64,000 nt of DNA from NCBI GenBank assembly GCA_013399875.1, contig VXAZ01003899.1, forward strand, positions 1,411,817 through 1,475,816, written 5' to 3'. A program made the translations under genes and the position numbers. A model generated the notes under the pieces. That model ran no database searches, was not told the DNA's origin, and was given only the letters and a program-made list of their open reading frames with translations. This DNA is from Gymnorhina tibicen (taxonomy: Eukaryota; Chordata; Aves; Passeriformes; Artamidae). Shown here piece by piece: positions 12,658 through 24,600 of this stretch (the stretch's first letter is position 1; each line of letters opens with the position of its first letter).

Positions 12658-13352
12658 ACTAACAGAATCAGAGAATAATGAGAAGGAAAATAAGCCCTTA
12701 GAACACCTTCCAACCTCCAGCCCCTCCCTCCTTCCCAATGGCTGCGCAAGGAGACAGGGCAGCGGGGTTTGGTCAGTCCATCACTGAAATTCTCTTCCCC
12801 TGCTCCAGGAGAGGAGTCTTCCCCTGTGAGGCCGTGGGGTCCCTCCCACAGGAGACAGTTCTCTGTGAACTTCCCGGCGTGGGTCCACTCTCACGAGCAG
12901 CAGCCAAACCACACCTGCTGCAGCGTGAGTCCCTCCCACGGGCACACAGTCCCCCAAAACTGCTGTGACATGGGTCTCTCTTTCCATGGGATGCAGTCCT
13001 CCAAGGACAGGCTGCTCCAGCCTGGAAGCAAGGCCCCCTCTCTCCACCGGGTCTCCCACTGGATCACAGCCTCCTCCAGGCATCCACCCCCTCCGGGGTG
13101 GGCACCTCCCCCAGGGGCTGTGGGTGGATCTCTGCATCCCCCATGGACCCATGGGCTGCAGGGGCACAGCTGCTTCACCATGGTCTGCACCATGGCCTGC
13201 AGAGGAACCTCGGCTCTGCTGCCTGGGGCACCTCCTGCCCCTCCTTCTCCACTGACCTTGGTGTCACCATGTTGTTTTCCCTCACATGTTCTCACCTCCT
13301 CCTCTTCTCTGGCTGCAATTAAGACTGCCCCCACTTTGTTCTGAGTTTCTTC

Positions 13353-13359
13353 TTAAATA
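13353..13359 (-). promoter_or_regulatory. TATA-like box of the LTR
   Basis: TATTTAA on the minus strand, within ATATTTAAGAAG, about 185 bases inside the 5' (right-hand) LTR edge. A CCAAT motif lies about 80 bases further upstream. This is the usual promoter layout of a U3 region; activity is not known. Confidence 0.5.
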
Positions 13360-13541
13360 TGTTATCGCAGAAGCGTTACCAGCCTCTCTCACTGGCCCAG
13401 TTCTGGCCAGCAGCCTGTCCATCTTCACAGCCATCAGCCATTGGCTCTGCCGGACATGGTAGAAGCTTCCAGCAGCTTCTCACAGGAGCCACCTCTGTGG
13501 CCCCCCTGCTACCTAAAACCAGGCTGTGCCAAACCAATACA

Positions 13542-13545
13542 GTCC
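13542..13545. repeat. Right target-site duplication of the LTR (GTCC)
   Basis: Partner of the left copy at the other end of the element. A four-base duplication is shorter than the five usually made by ERVL integrases and six by ERVK, so the class of the element should be read with caution. Confidence 0.65.
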
Positions 13546-16500
13546 TTAAAATCTTATCGATAAAATGATAACATTTTTACTGGAATTTTTGTTCAATGTC
13601 ATGTTCATATTTATTAGAGTAGTTTTAATTTTTGTTTTCCTTATTTTTCCATTAGTTGAGGAAAAATCCCAAGCATCTGAAACTAAATACATCTACTTAA
13701 ACACAACAAAACATTCTCAGAGATTCTTCTCTCCTCCTCATCTGTGCTTTGGGGATTTCTATGAACTGAAAGCAGCCAGGCAAAAACCAGTTCCAGAGCA
13801 TCACGCTCAAACCATTCTCGAAATTTAGACAACGGTATCACCATACATGGCTTAAAACACAGTTAATTAAGCTGTGAAACACACCTAGAAAATCTGTTTC
13901 ACATTTTTTTCATGCTTATCCTAAATAGATGAAACACTGATTCAATTCAGTGCTAAACACCTTCCCTGTTAGATAGTGAAATCTTTATGTAATGTATTCC
14001 TGGAAAGGTAAGGTGTGATACCTTTGCTTAGAGAATAATGGTGAGATGCAATTTGAGTTCAGAACTCATACTCTTTGACTTGCCTGTCTCCAGGGCTCTC
14101 TGTGAATGGTTTATTTTGAGTAATTGACCTAAATCATAACTGATTTAATAATTTCTTTTGTTTCAAAGGATTTAACTAATACTGCTCATTCTGACCCACT
14201 TATACTACAGAGCAGTACAAACACTAACAAGTGACTTCAACTGTTTTTCTCATCTAGTTTTGGTTTAATTATTTCAGAAACACAGGAGTTCTGTCTAACT
14301 TTCTGCGAGAGGTATTCAGAAAATATTTATTATTTATAATGGCCTGCTAAAGGGCTGGTCCAGTTTCACAGGAATACAGTCTCAGCTGATCTGAACCTAC
14401 CATAGTAGTCAATCTAAAGCAATAAACAGCTCAAGCTGTATTTGCTGCTGATGTACACAGATCCCATGTGCCCCAAGGTACACGTGTGTAATACATTTCT
14501 GACTCACTATTCACCCAATATAACATTTATTGCTTTTCTATGAAGCAGCTGTTTACCTGAACATGACTACAGTGGTGGTAATGAGAGCTTAAGTGTAACT
14601 GTGGGCAGTCTGAGGACATTAAAACACTGCATGCCCTAGAGGGAGAAGAGAGACAAGGGGAAAAAAAGCAGAGAGAGGATAAGAGAAGAAAAAGCTGAGG
14701 AGACGAGAAATGAAAAATAGGTTTTTGTTTAGGGGGTTTTAAAAAATTGACCATTCCTTTTTGTGTTAGCACAGCCAAATCAATAGGAGGCATGGAGGGA
14801 TGGCTTAAAATGAATTCTAATGGCTTAGCAAAGCTTATGCTAAAACTCCGTAAATTTAAAGTTGATTCATAGATTTATCTAACTTAAGTCATGGCTTGTT
14901 TCCTGCATTTTCTAACTATCCTGACATGATTACAGTGCACAAGGCCATTAGAACTGCCACTCACACCACGCAGAGCCTAGGAATCACTTGGAAGTTCAAG
15001 GGAAACAAAGCACCTCACCATTTGCATTATGCCCCTAAATCACTCGGCACAACTAAATCAAAACGTTACAATAGCGCAGACAGTGTTGGAAACAGCATTT
15101 TTTCTTTTTTCCCCCCCCTTTTTTTTTTTTTTAATTTAAAAGAAGTAGCACACCATGTACCAATCTGTTCATTAAAAAAAAAAAAAAAAGCCTCAAAAGC
15201 TTGGACTCCTTTTCAGGAGCAGCAATTGGAAATAAGCTTGTGGTTCAGAGATTCAAATGCTGTTCATTATTTTATGCAAAGACTATTTTTGAAATGAGAA
15301 AATGCAACAATTCATCTTTGGTGCAGTACAAATTTTCAGGCTAAAAATTAAAATGGTTATTTAACTGCTGTATTTATTTCTGATTTTAATATTTGTGAAA
15401 AAGTACATCTCTACTTCTGGATCCCCTCTGCCCATTAAAAAAAAAAAAAGGCAATAAATAAAATGTAATTTTAAACTAAATACTACCACTAAGTACACCA
15501 TAGTATGGGCACTTTGTTAGATGAAATAATGTCGATGATAAGTATGCTGGTTTTGATTTGCACCAAAAATGAAAGTATAGTTGGACAGTCTGGTGTAGCC
15601 TCATTTTTCATTGATAAATTGTTCTGAATTTTCATATTCTATTTTTTTTCTGTCCAAATACTGAATTTTCGTTTTAGTGAGCCACTCCACATAAAGTTGA
15701 AAATTAGATGTATTTAGTATGACATGGTAAATAGCTATTTCAGAACAGTTGTGATGAATGATTCAAGTTAAGTAATATAAGACATACAATGCTAAAAGGC
15801 ATTCTGTGTTCTGCTTTACTGCAGACAAAACCTGTTTTATTTTTTCTTTTTAATAAATAAAAGCTCTAGGAAGTATTTCAGGCTAAGGGCAGTCAAAATG
15901 GTACACACAACAACAAAATCAAACACTGAGACAAATATTTATCTCATATATGTATTTTTATCTATTTAAAAATACATGTTTTTATTTCTAGACTATTTTC
16001 GGAGATTTCTGTAGTCCAGGAACCTCTTATAAATCCCAGAACTGTTTTAAGTCTATTATGAAAATAGCATTCCATTAAGAAAATAACATGCCATCAAGAA
16101 CTGATGAAAAGCCCAGGAGCTACGAAACAGTTTTCTAACAGTCTCCCATCATTCACTGACTGCTAAGGATTAACCCCTTATTCTTCACTGAATTTATTCC
16201 CCCTTCCATTGGGCAGAGAAGGTTGGTAGATGTGAGCCCAGCCTCTTCCCTGTCCCAAGGGACCTCAGAATCACAGCTGACCCTGAGGCCAAATGGAGAG
16301 TTTCTTTCTCAGAGGTCAGCTGAAAAAGCAGCTAGGCAAATTCAGGTACAAAGTCATGAATGTTCTTAAATGTGGCTTCTGGTTTATGCAGCTCACAAGC
16401 TGGGGACCACCACAGACTTGGAAACCATACCAGTAAAATTTCACTTATCAGCAAAGCATCTGCAGTGTCCCAGGTCTGAGCTAGAGCGTGATACACATGA

Positions 16501-17067
16501 ACCACCCAAGTCTTTGTGTTCAGCTGCTACAAACCCAAGTGCTTTTCCCTCTCCGAGAGCATGAGAAACGGCAAACTTCACAAACAAAATTCACTTGGTG
16601 GCTCAATAGCCCACAGAGTATACTCAGTTGATTTTTCTTGAAAATTATTTTACCTTCACTAAAATATTGTTTGGATAGTACACAATTCAGTAACTGATCA
16701 TCAACAATTAGGTTGATTCCCATCCTAGAAGCTACAGCAGCCATTAGGAGGATTGTGTCACAGTGACTCATAGGTGGCCATGCTTTAGAAAAGCCCATTT
16801 TTCAGTGAAAGGCTTAAAAATTCCCCAAAGTGGTACTAAGCAGAACACTGCTAGTTATATGAAGGAGGCTGAAACAACATTTTTTCTTCCCAGACACACG
16901 GAGGCAAAACCATGCAAATATTTAAAGTTTTTCCTATTGGAGAGTGTTCTTCCTTCTCTTCTGGATGAGGCCTTAACAATCCCCTCATCCCAGAAAAAGA
17001 AAAGAAAAAAAAAAAGGAGATTTTACCCAGGGATAACATAGTTCCACTATTAACTCAAAGTTGTTTA
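13546..17067 (-). other. TENM2: TENM2 upstream intron, block between LTR and MIR
   Basis: AT-rich intron sequence. It includes a T/C homopolymer tract at 15098-15132, a 16-base A run at 15174-15189 and otherwise only short chance ORFs. No exon or further transposon was recognised. Confidence 0.6.
15098..15189. repeat. Low-complexity T/C tract and A run
   Basis: T, then eight C, then fourteen T at 15098-15132, followed after about 40 bases by an A run at 15174-15189. The long T and A runs face each other and could fold back in RNA or DNA. Likely slippage-prone in sequencing. Confidence 0.85.
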
Positions 17068-17235
17068 CAGACATTTATTAGGCTTTTGAACGGCCATGAG
17101 AGCTAAATCTGTATTATTCTTATTCTACAGCAAAAGTTAAACACCATAAGGATAAGAGTCTCACCTGAGGTCACACAGTGAGTTTGCTGCACACTTGAAA
17201 CCCTGAGTTCCAGTGCTCGGTTTCCTGCTCTCAGT
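17068..17235 (-). mobile_element. MIR-type SINE remnant
   Basis: Reading the plus strand: ACATTTATTAGGCT, then TATTATTCTTATTCTACAG, then GAGGTCACACAGTGAG and CCTGAGTTCCAGTGCTC, in this order and spacing. These correspond to the reverse complement of the MIR consensus (3' end, 'ttattatccccattttacag', the conserved core 'aaggtcacacag', then the tRNA-related part). MIR is an ancient amniote SINE, here strongly decayed. The best-supported part is 17108-17235; the extension to 17068 is weaker. Confidence 0.75.
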
Positions 17236-17280
17236 ATAATTGTTATCTACATACTTCCATCATTCTGTGCAGTCAGATGG

Positions 17281-17320
17281 AAAAAAACAAAAACAAAAAC
17301 AAAAACAAAAACAAAAAAAA

Positions 17321-17356
<36 letters not shown>

Positions 17357-17374
17357 AACAAAAAAAAAAAAAAC
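17281..17374. repeat. A-rich tract with (CAAAAA)n start
   Basis: About 94 bases of nearly pure A, opening with five to six CAAAAA units and ending with AACCAAC and a final A run. It begins 45 bases after the MIR but cannot be that element's tail, because the MIR lies in the opposite orientation. It may be an expanded tail of an unrecognised plus-strand retroposon, or a plain simple repeat. Length is probably polymorphic and error-prone in assembly. Confidence 0.92.
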
Positions 17375-20300
17375 AAGCCACCATAAAACAACACAACAAG
17401 CCAAGGTCTCAATTAATAGAATTACTTAAAACTAGTATAGCTGAACAAGTTCACAATAACGATTTAAAGACCAAATACAAACCGGCCACTTCAAAAGACT
17501 AAGTTTGCTAGAACCAATTGCCTAAAGAACACTGTCACTCTTTTACTGCCTAGAAAGAATAAACAATAATATTATCTACTGCTAAAACGCTATTAATGAA
17601 GAAAGGTAGAATAATTTATCATTGTATAATTATGACAATGCTGTTAAGCATGCTTTAACGATTCTGTATAATAGTTTCCCATCACTAGAGAATACTTTTG
17701 AAACAGGGAGTAATTGTCTAAATAATATTTGATTAAGTCCTTGATCAAACTGATCCACATTTATAGAAGTGAGACAGATCTAAATGCCCATACAAGGAGT
17801 GACAACTTGCTTTATTTAATTGTCCACTGGTGATGCACCTTTTTTATTCTAATCCTAGGTACAATGCTGTCTTTAATTAATGTAATGGGATTTTTAACCT
17901 TACCAGCAACAGAGCCAAGACATCAAGCTGGTAGGAGCACAAGTTGTGCTCCAGCCATTTCCCCTCTGCTTTGCTTTCACCAACACTTGGTCATTAGTTC
18001 ATTTAATTAATCACCAGCATTTTCCAGTGTTCTGTTCTCTTGTCAGGCTCCTTTATCTTTTTATTTTCTCAAAAACCTTATTTATGCCTAGAGTTTCAGT
18101 TATGGATTTGAATACTGTCCATATCCATAAGCCTTTTCCTTCACACCCACGCTAATCCATCAGCTGTCTCTGGGAGCTCCTGGGCATGGTGCTTCCGTAT
18201 TAGACTCGAGGATTTTGATTTTAAATAAATGACTGTGCTATCAAGTTGGAGAAATGTAATATCAAAGGACTTGTATTTCTCTTGCACTCAAGCAAGTCTG
18301 ATGCCAAGAATTTTAAGACAGTTCCTTCCTCATTCTTTTTCCCTTCCTTATGTTAAAACACTCTGGAATTCTACACCTGTTGGGCACCTCCACTCCTGCT
18401 GGCAACAGCAAAACCTGTACCACTGGATACAAGATCAGCCAGGAGAAAAACATCAGGAATGTGCCTTTCATTTCCTGTTTACAGATGAATACACTGTGCG
18501 GGGGAACTTTGCCAGAATCTGAGATCAGCAAAGCTCCTGTGCACATCTCATCCTACTGTGAGATGATCATGTTGCTGAAGAAGTTTCTTAGCTATTTTCA
18601 AACCTCTACAAAACTGTTCTCAAAACTCATCAAATGTAGAAATCATGCAAGCAGTTATGGATTTAGGTACTTATAATTTCAGTCAAGAAGACCACCTGCT
18701 TTTCACTCCACACATTTTCTCTCACTCTAAGAAACAGTCCCCTTCTTTCTTTAAAACTTCCACAGAACCTCTCTTGCCTCAATTTGATACTAACAATTTT
18801 CATTTGCTTATTAACAAGAGGCTTTAATACACTTTCTCCTTGCTAGCAGTGTCAATCTATAAAAATATTCTTTGCAGAAGGCTTTACTAGAGACCACTGT
18901 TAATGCTGTATAAACTTATATGGTAAGAAAAATCAACAGTATTTTTAAATGCCTAATAGTATTCAGCAGAATTTCAATAAAGCTATTCCAAATTACACAA
19001 GTGAATAGTCCACTCAGCTAAGCTCTGATATTCTATTAGAGGGGGGAAAAAAAAGGGAAAAAAATAAAAGGAAAAAGAAGGAGGAAGAAAGTGAGTCTAT
19101 TTGTGTAAACTGGTAGCCTTATTCCTTGTGAGTTCTCCAACTTTGTAAACACACAGATTTTATCAGAAATAACAGCTTCCTGAAGTGATTCTTTGTTTTA
19201 AAACGTTCAAGGTAAGCAAAGAAAACATTAAAGAAAAAAGAAACAGGAACAGAAAACAACAGAACATCATGATAAGGAACACAAAATGGATGACATCATA
19301 TCTCAACAGATTCCATACAAGTATTTGCTGAAACATTTAAAATTCTAGATCGCCTCAGCCAGCAATGAAACTTTGCGTAATGAAGTAAGAAGGCTACACT
19401 GGAAGATTCTCAGCTAACAGGTGTTGCTCCATCTTTCAATAAAGGAAAATTAATTGCTTTACAGAAATTAATTCAAACTTGCAGTGATGGATACAATGAA
19501 CACAACCATTATAAAAAATGACCAGCTGTAACTCAAAATCTCTGAAGTGAATTTCCAGTGTCCACACATCAAGGGGTCATCAGGGATGGAACTGAGACCT
19601 TGTCACCCTGAAAGCTGATCCACCCAAACCTGCACTGCATGGTTTACTTGCCTATTATTATCATAGCAGAAGAGGATACAGAATGTTATCTTGATTAACA
19701 AAATTTTTTTAATAACCTCAGTCAAGAAAAATACACTTCTAGGAAATCAACTAATCCAAAATCACAAAAAGCAGCAAATACCTCATAATATTGTACAGTC
19801 ACTGTACAGACATGACTACATCCCCTGTTCCATCTCAAGTCATGAAGAAAAAGGCCCCAGTCCCTCTGGAGGAAAATCTCTCTGGAGAAAAGGCCACATG
19901 CTTCAGCAGATATTATCTTCTGTTATCTACCTAATCATTCAGGACAGAACATATACTCAAATATATACTCTCACACTGCAACTTCCTTCTGCAGATTTCT
20001 TAAGACAGGAGCATCATTTTGCTTACTATCTTCTAGCTGTGGGTGTCTCCAAAGAAAACCTGGCATTTGCTGGTGGATAAGTGTTTCCTCCGTGTCACTA
20101 GGTCAGCAGTCACTGCTCATGGGGCTGAGTTGCCACAGAGAAGCCCATCCTGGCTCCTCAGCCCTGTGTGAGATCCTCATCCAACACCCCACAGGGGGTG
20201 CCTGAAGGCAGCTGGGGACAGCAAGGGCCGAAGCTGCACCAGCCCAGGACAGGGGAGATCATGTGGGGATATCTGAGATAAGCTACCACATGAGAAATGC

Positions 20301-21174
20301 AAACAGTCATCTTCTATTCACCATCTGTGGCAGACTTTTACCAAGTGAGAACAGTCAGAAACGAGAAACAAGTTTAAAAATGCTCTTAAAAGTGCATGGA
20401 ATCTTTGCAAAATCCATTTGGTCCTTTCTTTCCGCTGCCCTTTCACAGATTGAACAATAACCAAGCTGCAATGTCTAATTTCTTCACAAGTCTAAGCTCA
20501 CTGCATTAAAGCCAGCCCCCACAATTTTGCCATCTGGTGCCTTGACTGCCGTGCATCCAGCACAGAGACCCCTACATTCTTCAACTGCCATGGTCAAACT
20601 TCCCAGGCAAAAGCATCAGCAATCTGTGACAAGGACAGAGATCAAACCTAAGGGAACTTGGCAAGAAGGATTTAAAGCAAATTTAAAGCAAATTCTGTTT
20701 CACCTACCACATTCAGTTGTATCATTGACTCTTCCAAAATAAAATTTATCGCTTCAATGAAGACACTTGATTTAAACTAAGTATTTATTTATTTATTGTA
20801 TCTGTACAGCTATACAGACATCCTGATCCACATCCACAGTATATGAAATTGATAGTGTTTTAAAATTGCCTATTCTCCAAAGATATTGGACAGTTTGAAC
20901 AAAGTTTATAGCTTTGCTTTTCAAAACAGAAAATTAACTAGAGGTCCAAAGCTTAGCTGGTTCTTTTTCTAAGGATTAGATGTTAAGTACAGAGAACAAA
21001 ATTTATAATGCAGTTTAACAAAACTTACCTTGTGAAACCAGAATTCTCTACAGTCATAAGCAACTTGTTGTAAGTTAAACACAAGCCCTAAAATGTTCTC
21101 TTTGTTCCAATGCTGTATTACCTACCAAGGTAAATGTTTTCTTAGTACCGTTATTTTTAGCAGTATTTTACAGA
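17375..21174 (-). other. TENM2: TENM2 upstream intron, block between A-rich tract and CR1
   Basis: Mostly AT-rich. The part at 17500-17900 is dense in TAAT-type words with few repeats and could be regulatory, but nothing specific can be shown. A GC-richer patch lies at 20080-20260. Open frames of up to 129 codons (19691-20080) show no known domain. Confidence 0.55.
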
Positions 21175-21635
21175 TGGCAGTAATACTGTACCGAGTTCTC
21201 CTCCCACAAACAAGAAAGATGGTCACGAACTGGAGCAAGTCCAGGGAATGTCCAGGATGCCAGTCTCAAGGGACTGGAACATGGGATCTACATGGAGAGA
21301 TGAAGGAACTGGGACTTGTTCAATTGCAGAAACGGCCAGCAGGGGCCTTGCTGTTCCTGTGATGCTATGGAGAAGAGCTTTACTGGGGGCAACCAAAGGG
21401 AATGAGAAACCACCAGTGCAAACTGAAGCAAAGAAAGTTCTGAACAGAAATAAAGTGAGTAAAAATCACTCTGGGGACAAATATGCACTGGAGAGGTTGC
21501 TGCAGGGGCTGGGGAATTTTGCTCATTTTCAAGACTCAACTACACAAAGCCCTTAGCAACCCAGTCTAGTTCAACACTATCACTTGGATTAGGTGAGCTC
21601 CAGAAGTCCTTTCCAGCCTCAGTGGTCTGTGATTA
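21175..21635 (+). mobile_element. CR1 LINE, 3'-end fragment
   Basis: The plus strand carries, in order, diverged versions of typical CR1 segments: TACTGTACCGAGTTCTCCTC (from 'tactgtgtccagttctgggctc'), ACAAGAAAGATGG, TGGAGCAAGTCCAG, GGGACTGGAACATG, GAAGGAACTGGGACTTGTTC, and near the end TTAGCAACCCAGTCTAGTTC and GTCCTTTCCAGCCTCAGTGG, followed by TCTGTGATTACAATA. CR1 is the dominant LINE of bird genomes and is usually 5'-truncated, as here. Several segments are deleted or diverged, so the copy is old. It is antisense to TENM2. Confidence 0.85.
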
Positions 21636-24600
21636 CAATATTCTTAATTTAGGAAAAGTTCCATAACCATTAAAAAGTAGAAAAAAGAAAAAAAAATTAT
21701 TTTGGGAACAAACCTGTAAAGTAAACACATGTTGCAAGCTTTGTGAGCATGCAGGCTTAAAAAGACAGAGGTTTTAAAAGTAAAAAATCATCTAAGCTTG
21801 CAAGTTTAAAGCTGAATTCCAAGCTTGAGCAGCACAATAAGGCAGAGGCTGCATTCCATCTGCACACGTGTGCAGCCTGCGGAGGACCAGAAACCACTGC
21901 AGTGGGGTCCTGCTACAGTCACACTGATGACACACAGAATGTCAGGGGAAAATGAATGAGCTTTCAGTTTCACAGTACAGACCATTGAGGGAACAAAAAA
22001 TGCCTGATATACAGTTCTAGAGTGAAGAAAAGGCACAGGAACTAAAAGCACAATTTAACAGAAGTAAGAAGCACAAGCTCTATCACAATTCCCAAGACAC
22101 TTCTGCAAGCTCATACGTTTCCAAACATGTCATTTGACAGTGTTGACTTTGAAACAGTCCCTTAAAAATGTGAAAACAAACCCAAAAGAAAACAACTCTG
22201 CCATATGTTATGATGACACTACCTTAAATCTAAAGAAAACAACACATGAGAAGTAATTGTAACCTCTAACACTCACCTCTCCACCAGTCAGAGCCACATT
22301 CCCGTGTTATGTAAATCAAAACAAAGCCTATTCTTTTCCCACTGAAGATTTTGTCTTTTGTTTGGAAGCCCAGGAAGCATGGCATTCATCTGGGCCTATC
22401 CTACAGATATGTCACCAATGACCAATTTCAGATCTGTGTGTGGTACTCAGACATATGGTACATTATTCTGTCTGGAAATCTAAAGATTGTTGTAAAACAG
22501 AATTTAAAAAAAAAAGAAAATCAAAACTTAAATTGTTATAGTGGTTTACAACAAAATCCTTCCATTTCTATTTCCATTGCTGAGTATGGCACAGACAGTA
22601 GGTGTGAACCCACAACCCCACAGAAGTCAGTGGTGTTTTCTCTTACTGTACAATCTTGTCTGCCAAACTTCAAAAGGCTCATCGATTTTAGCCAATATGG
22701 GCTAAAATCAACTCGCATTTTGGCTCAGCTGAGCTGGTGGGCGCAGCTAAGGTTTCCTTTCTGCTGTATTTAAGTCAAAGCAGGGGTATGGAGAGCATGA
22801 GCTACTAGGCCTAGGAACAGAGAGAGAGCAATTGGCCAGCAGAACCTGAAGGAAGGAATACGATACTGATATCCATTATGTGAGTTAGTGTTGGTTGTTG
22901 TTGAGATATGCAGAGTCAATAAACTGTCCTAATTAACCACCTCCTTTATAACTTCCCCTTCTGGCAGTTGTGGCCCAGGTGACTTCCCATCCATGCTGGG
23001 ATATCCAGATTGTCATACTGTATTTCTAAGCTCATGAACTCACCCCACCGCCACATCTGGCTCTAGCAGCAGTCACAGCTGCACCTCAGTCCCCTGGACA
23101 AAGTGTGCTCTACGTAACATCCTACTGCACCTTCCACGAGTGATTTTACTAATGCTCCACCCTTTAAAGAGCTGCTTCTCTTCCCCAAGATAAGCACTGC
23201 AATCTCCTATTTTAATACAAAAGTTACTGAGGCAGAGAAGAGCAAAGTGCAGCAGCCCTGCTATTTAAAGCCTCCCTTGGTGCAATAGGTAATTCTCCCA
23301 AACAGGCAGTGGGTAGAAGAGTCTCCTCTATCTGTGCGTCTCAGGGCAGGAAGGAAACTGGAAACAAATACTATAAATGCTTTATTATCCTGAACTGAAA
23401 TCAATAAACTATGAACAGTTGTAACCTAATTTACTAGCAAACAGAACTGAAAAGATATCTGACAAAGCTTTTCATATACATTAAGAGCCATCAGATTGTA
23501 ATTTTAGGTCAATATCAAGACACACAATGACCTAGAGTAAAATGATCCATATACCATTACTGATTTACTCAGTTGCCCAAATTACCTCAGTAAATTCTAA
23601 CTTGCATGAAAACTCTCATGAATTACTAAAATAAAAAATAAAAGGTAAAGGAGAGAAAAGAAGTCTCTTCATTGATGCCACTGTCAATGATACGCACATG
23701 TTGCTCTTCAAAAGCAGATTCTGCACAAACAGAGGTGGAGACTGTGACAACTAGCTCCCAGAAGGGTGGATCTGTGAGCTCAGCCCATGACAGGGGGAGG
23801 TGGTGGTCCCTCATACCCCCCAAAAAGAGTCTCCTATCCAAAAAAGAGCAGGATTGACAAGTGTGTATTTGGGTGGTTTTGGTCAGTGGCATAGCCAAAG
23901 CCATTTGAAGTGACATCTCTTCCAGCACTCCCATAGAGATTCCTTGCAGGACAGCAATCCTTGGCTCTGGACAAGGCTCGTTCTCTCCTTGCACTAACAC
24001 AGAATAACAGGTGATACACAAGACATGCAATGCAGTGCATTAGGCAGCAGGAAGGAACATCCACTGAACAGGAATTTCTACTCCTCCAGGTAAAAGCTCT
24101 CCCTGAACCAGACAGCTTCTTACAGACAAGAGGTCTGTGCTTAGAGAAGCAGCTGGAATTTCAACCAGAAAAAGAAAACAAGTATTTGTTCAGTTAGAGT
24201 GGGGAAAAAGGCAAAATGAAACAACCAACACCAAACTGAGTCTGTATTTAAACCACTAACACGGTTTCAATTCTAGCAACATTACAGATACATGATTCAT
24301 TATTTTTTATTTCAGCTACTATAGGAGCAAAGGATTTCCATTTACATCACTCAGCGGTCCAGTTTCATTCCCATTTCCTGAGAGGCAAGATAAAAGAAAT
24401 TACAATCGCCAGACCACACAAGCACACTAAGAGTTAACTACTAGGAACAGAAATCAAGCTTCAGCAATTTAACAAGACTGTCCAACTTCACAATTTTGAC
24501 TGGAAAGTAATTTTTAGTCAAGATCTGTTACATGTACACAACTTACAGATTCCTTTGCTTGAACTTCTGCAGTGGATATTCTTTTAAATAAATAAACATG

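Larger units (their letters stand above)
12467..13541 (-). mobile_element. Solo ERV long terminal repeat, avian type, minus orientation
   Basis: A 1075-bp block, far GC-richer than its surroundings, begins TG and ends CA and is flanked by the same four bases, GTCC (12463-12466 and 13542-13545). In the minus orientation it has a CCAAT box (13444-13440), a TATTTAA TATA-like box (13359-13353), a long middle part of imperfect GC-rich repeats built around CTGCAGCCCATGG-like words, and an AATAAA (12657-12652) near the 3' end. Order and wording match an LTR family I recall from neoavian, especially passerine, genomes (ERVL-like; class not certain). No gag, pol or env sequence adjoins it, so it is a solo LTR from recombination. 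Open frames of up to 191 codons inside are repeat artefacts. It lies in sense to TENM2, about 2.8 kb upstream of the coding exon. Confidence 0.82.

Noticed and set aside
12738..13344. Overlapping open frames of up to 191 codons on both strands
   Set aside because: They lie wholly inside the GC-rich, stop-poor body of the solo LTR, have proline/serine-rich low-complexity translations and match no retroviral or host protein.
18478..18505. TTTACAGATGAATACACTG, similar to a MIR segment
   Set aside because: The expected following 'ggtcacacag' part is absent, so no element can be supported.
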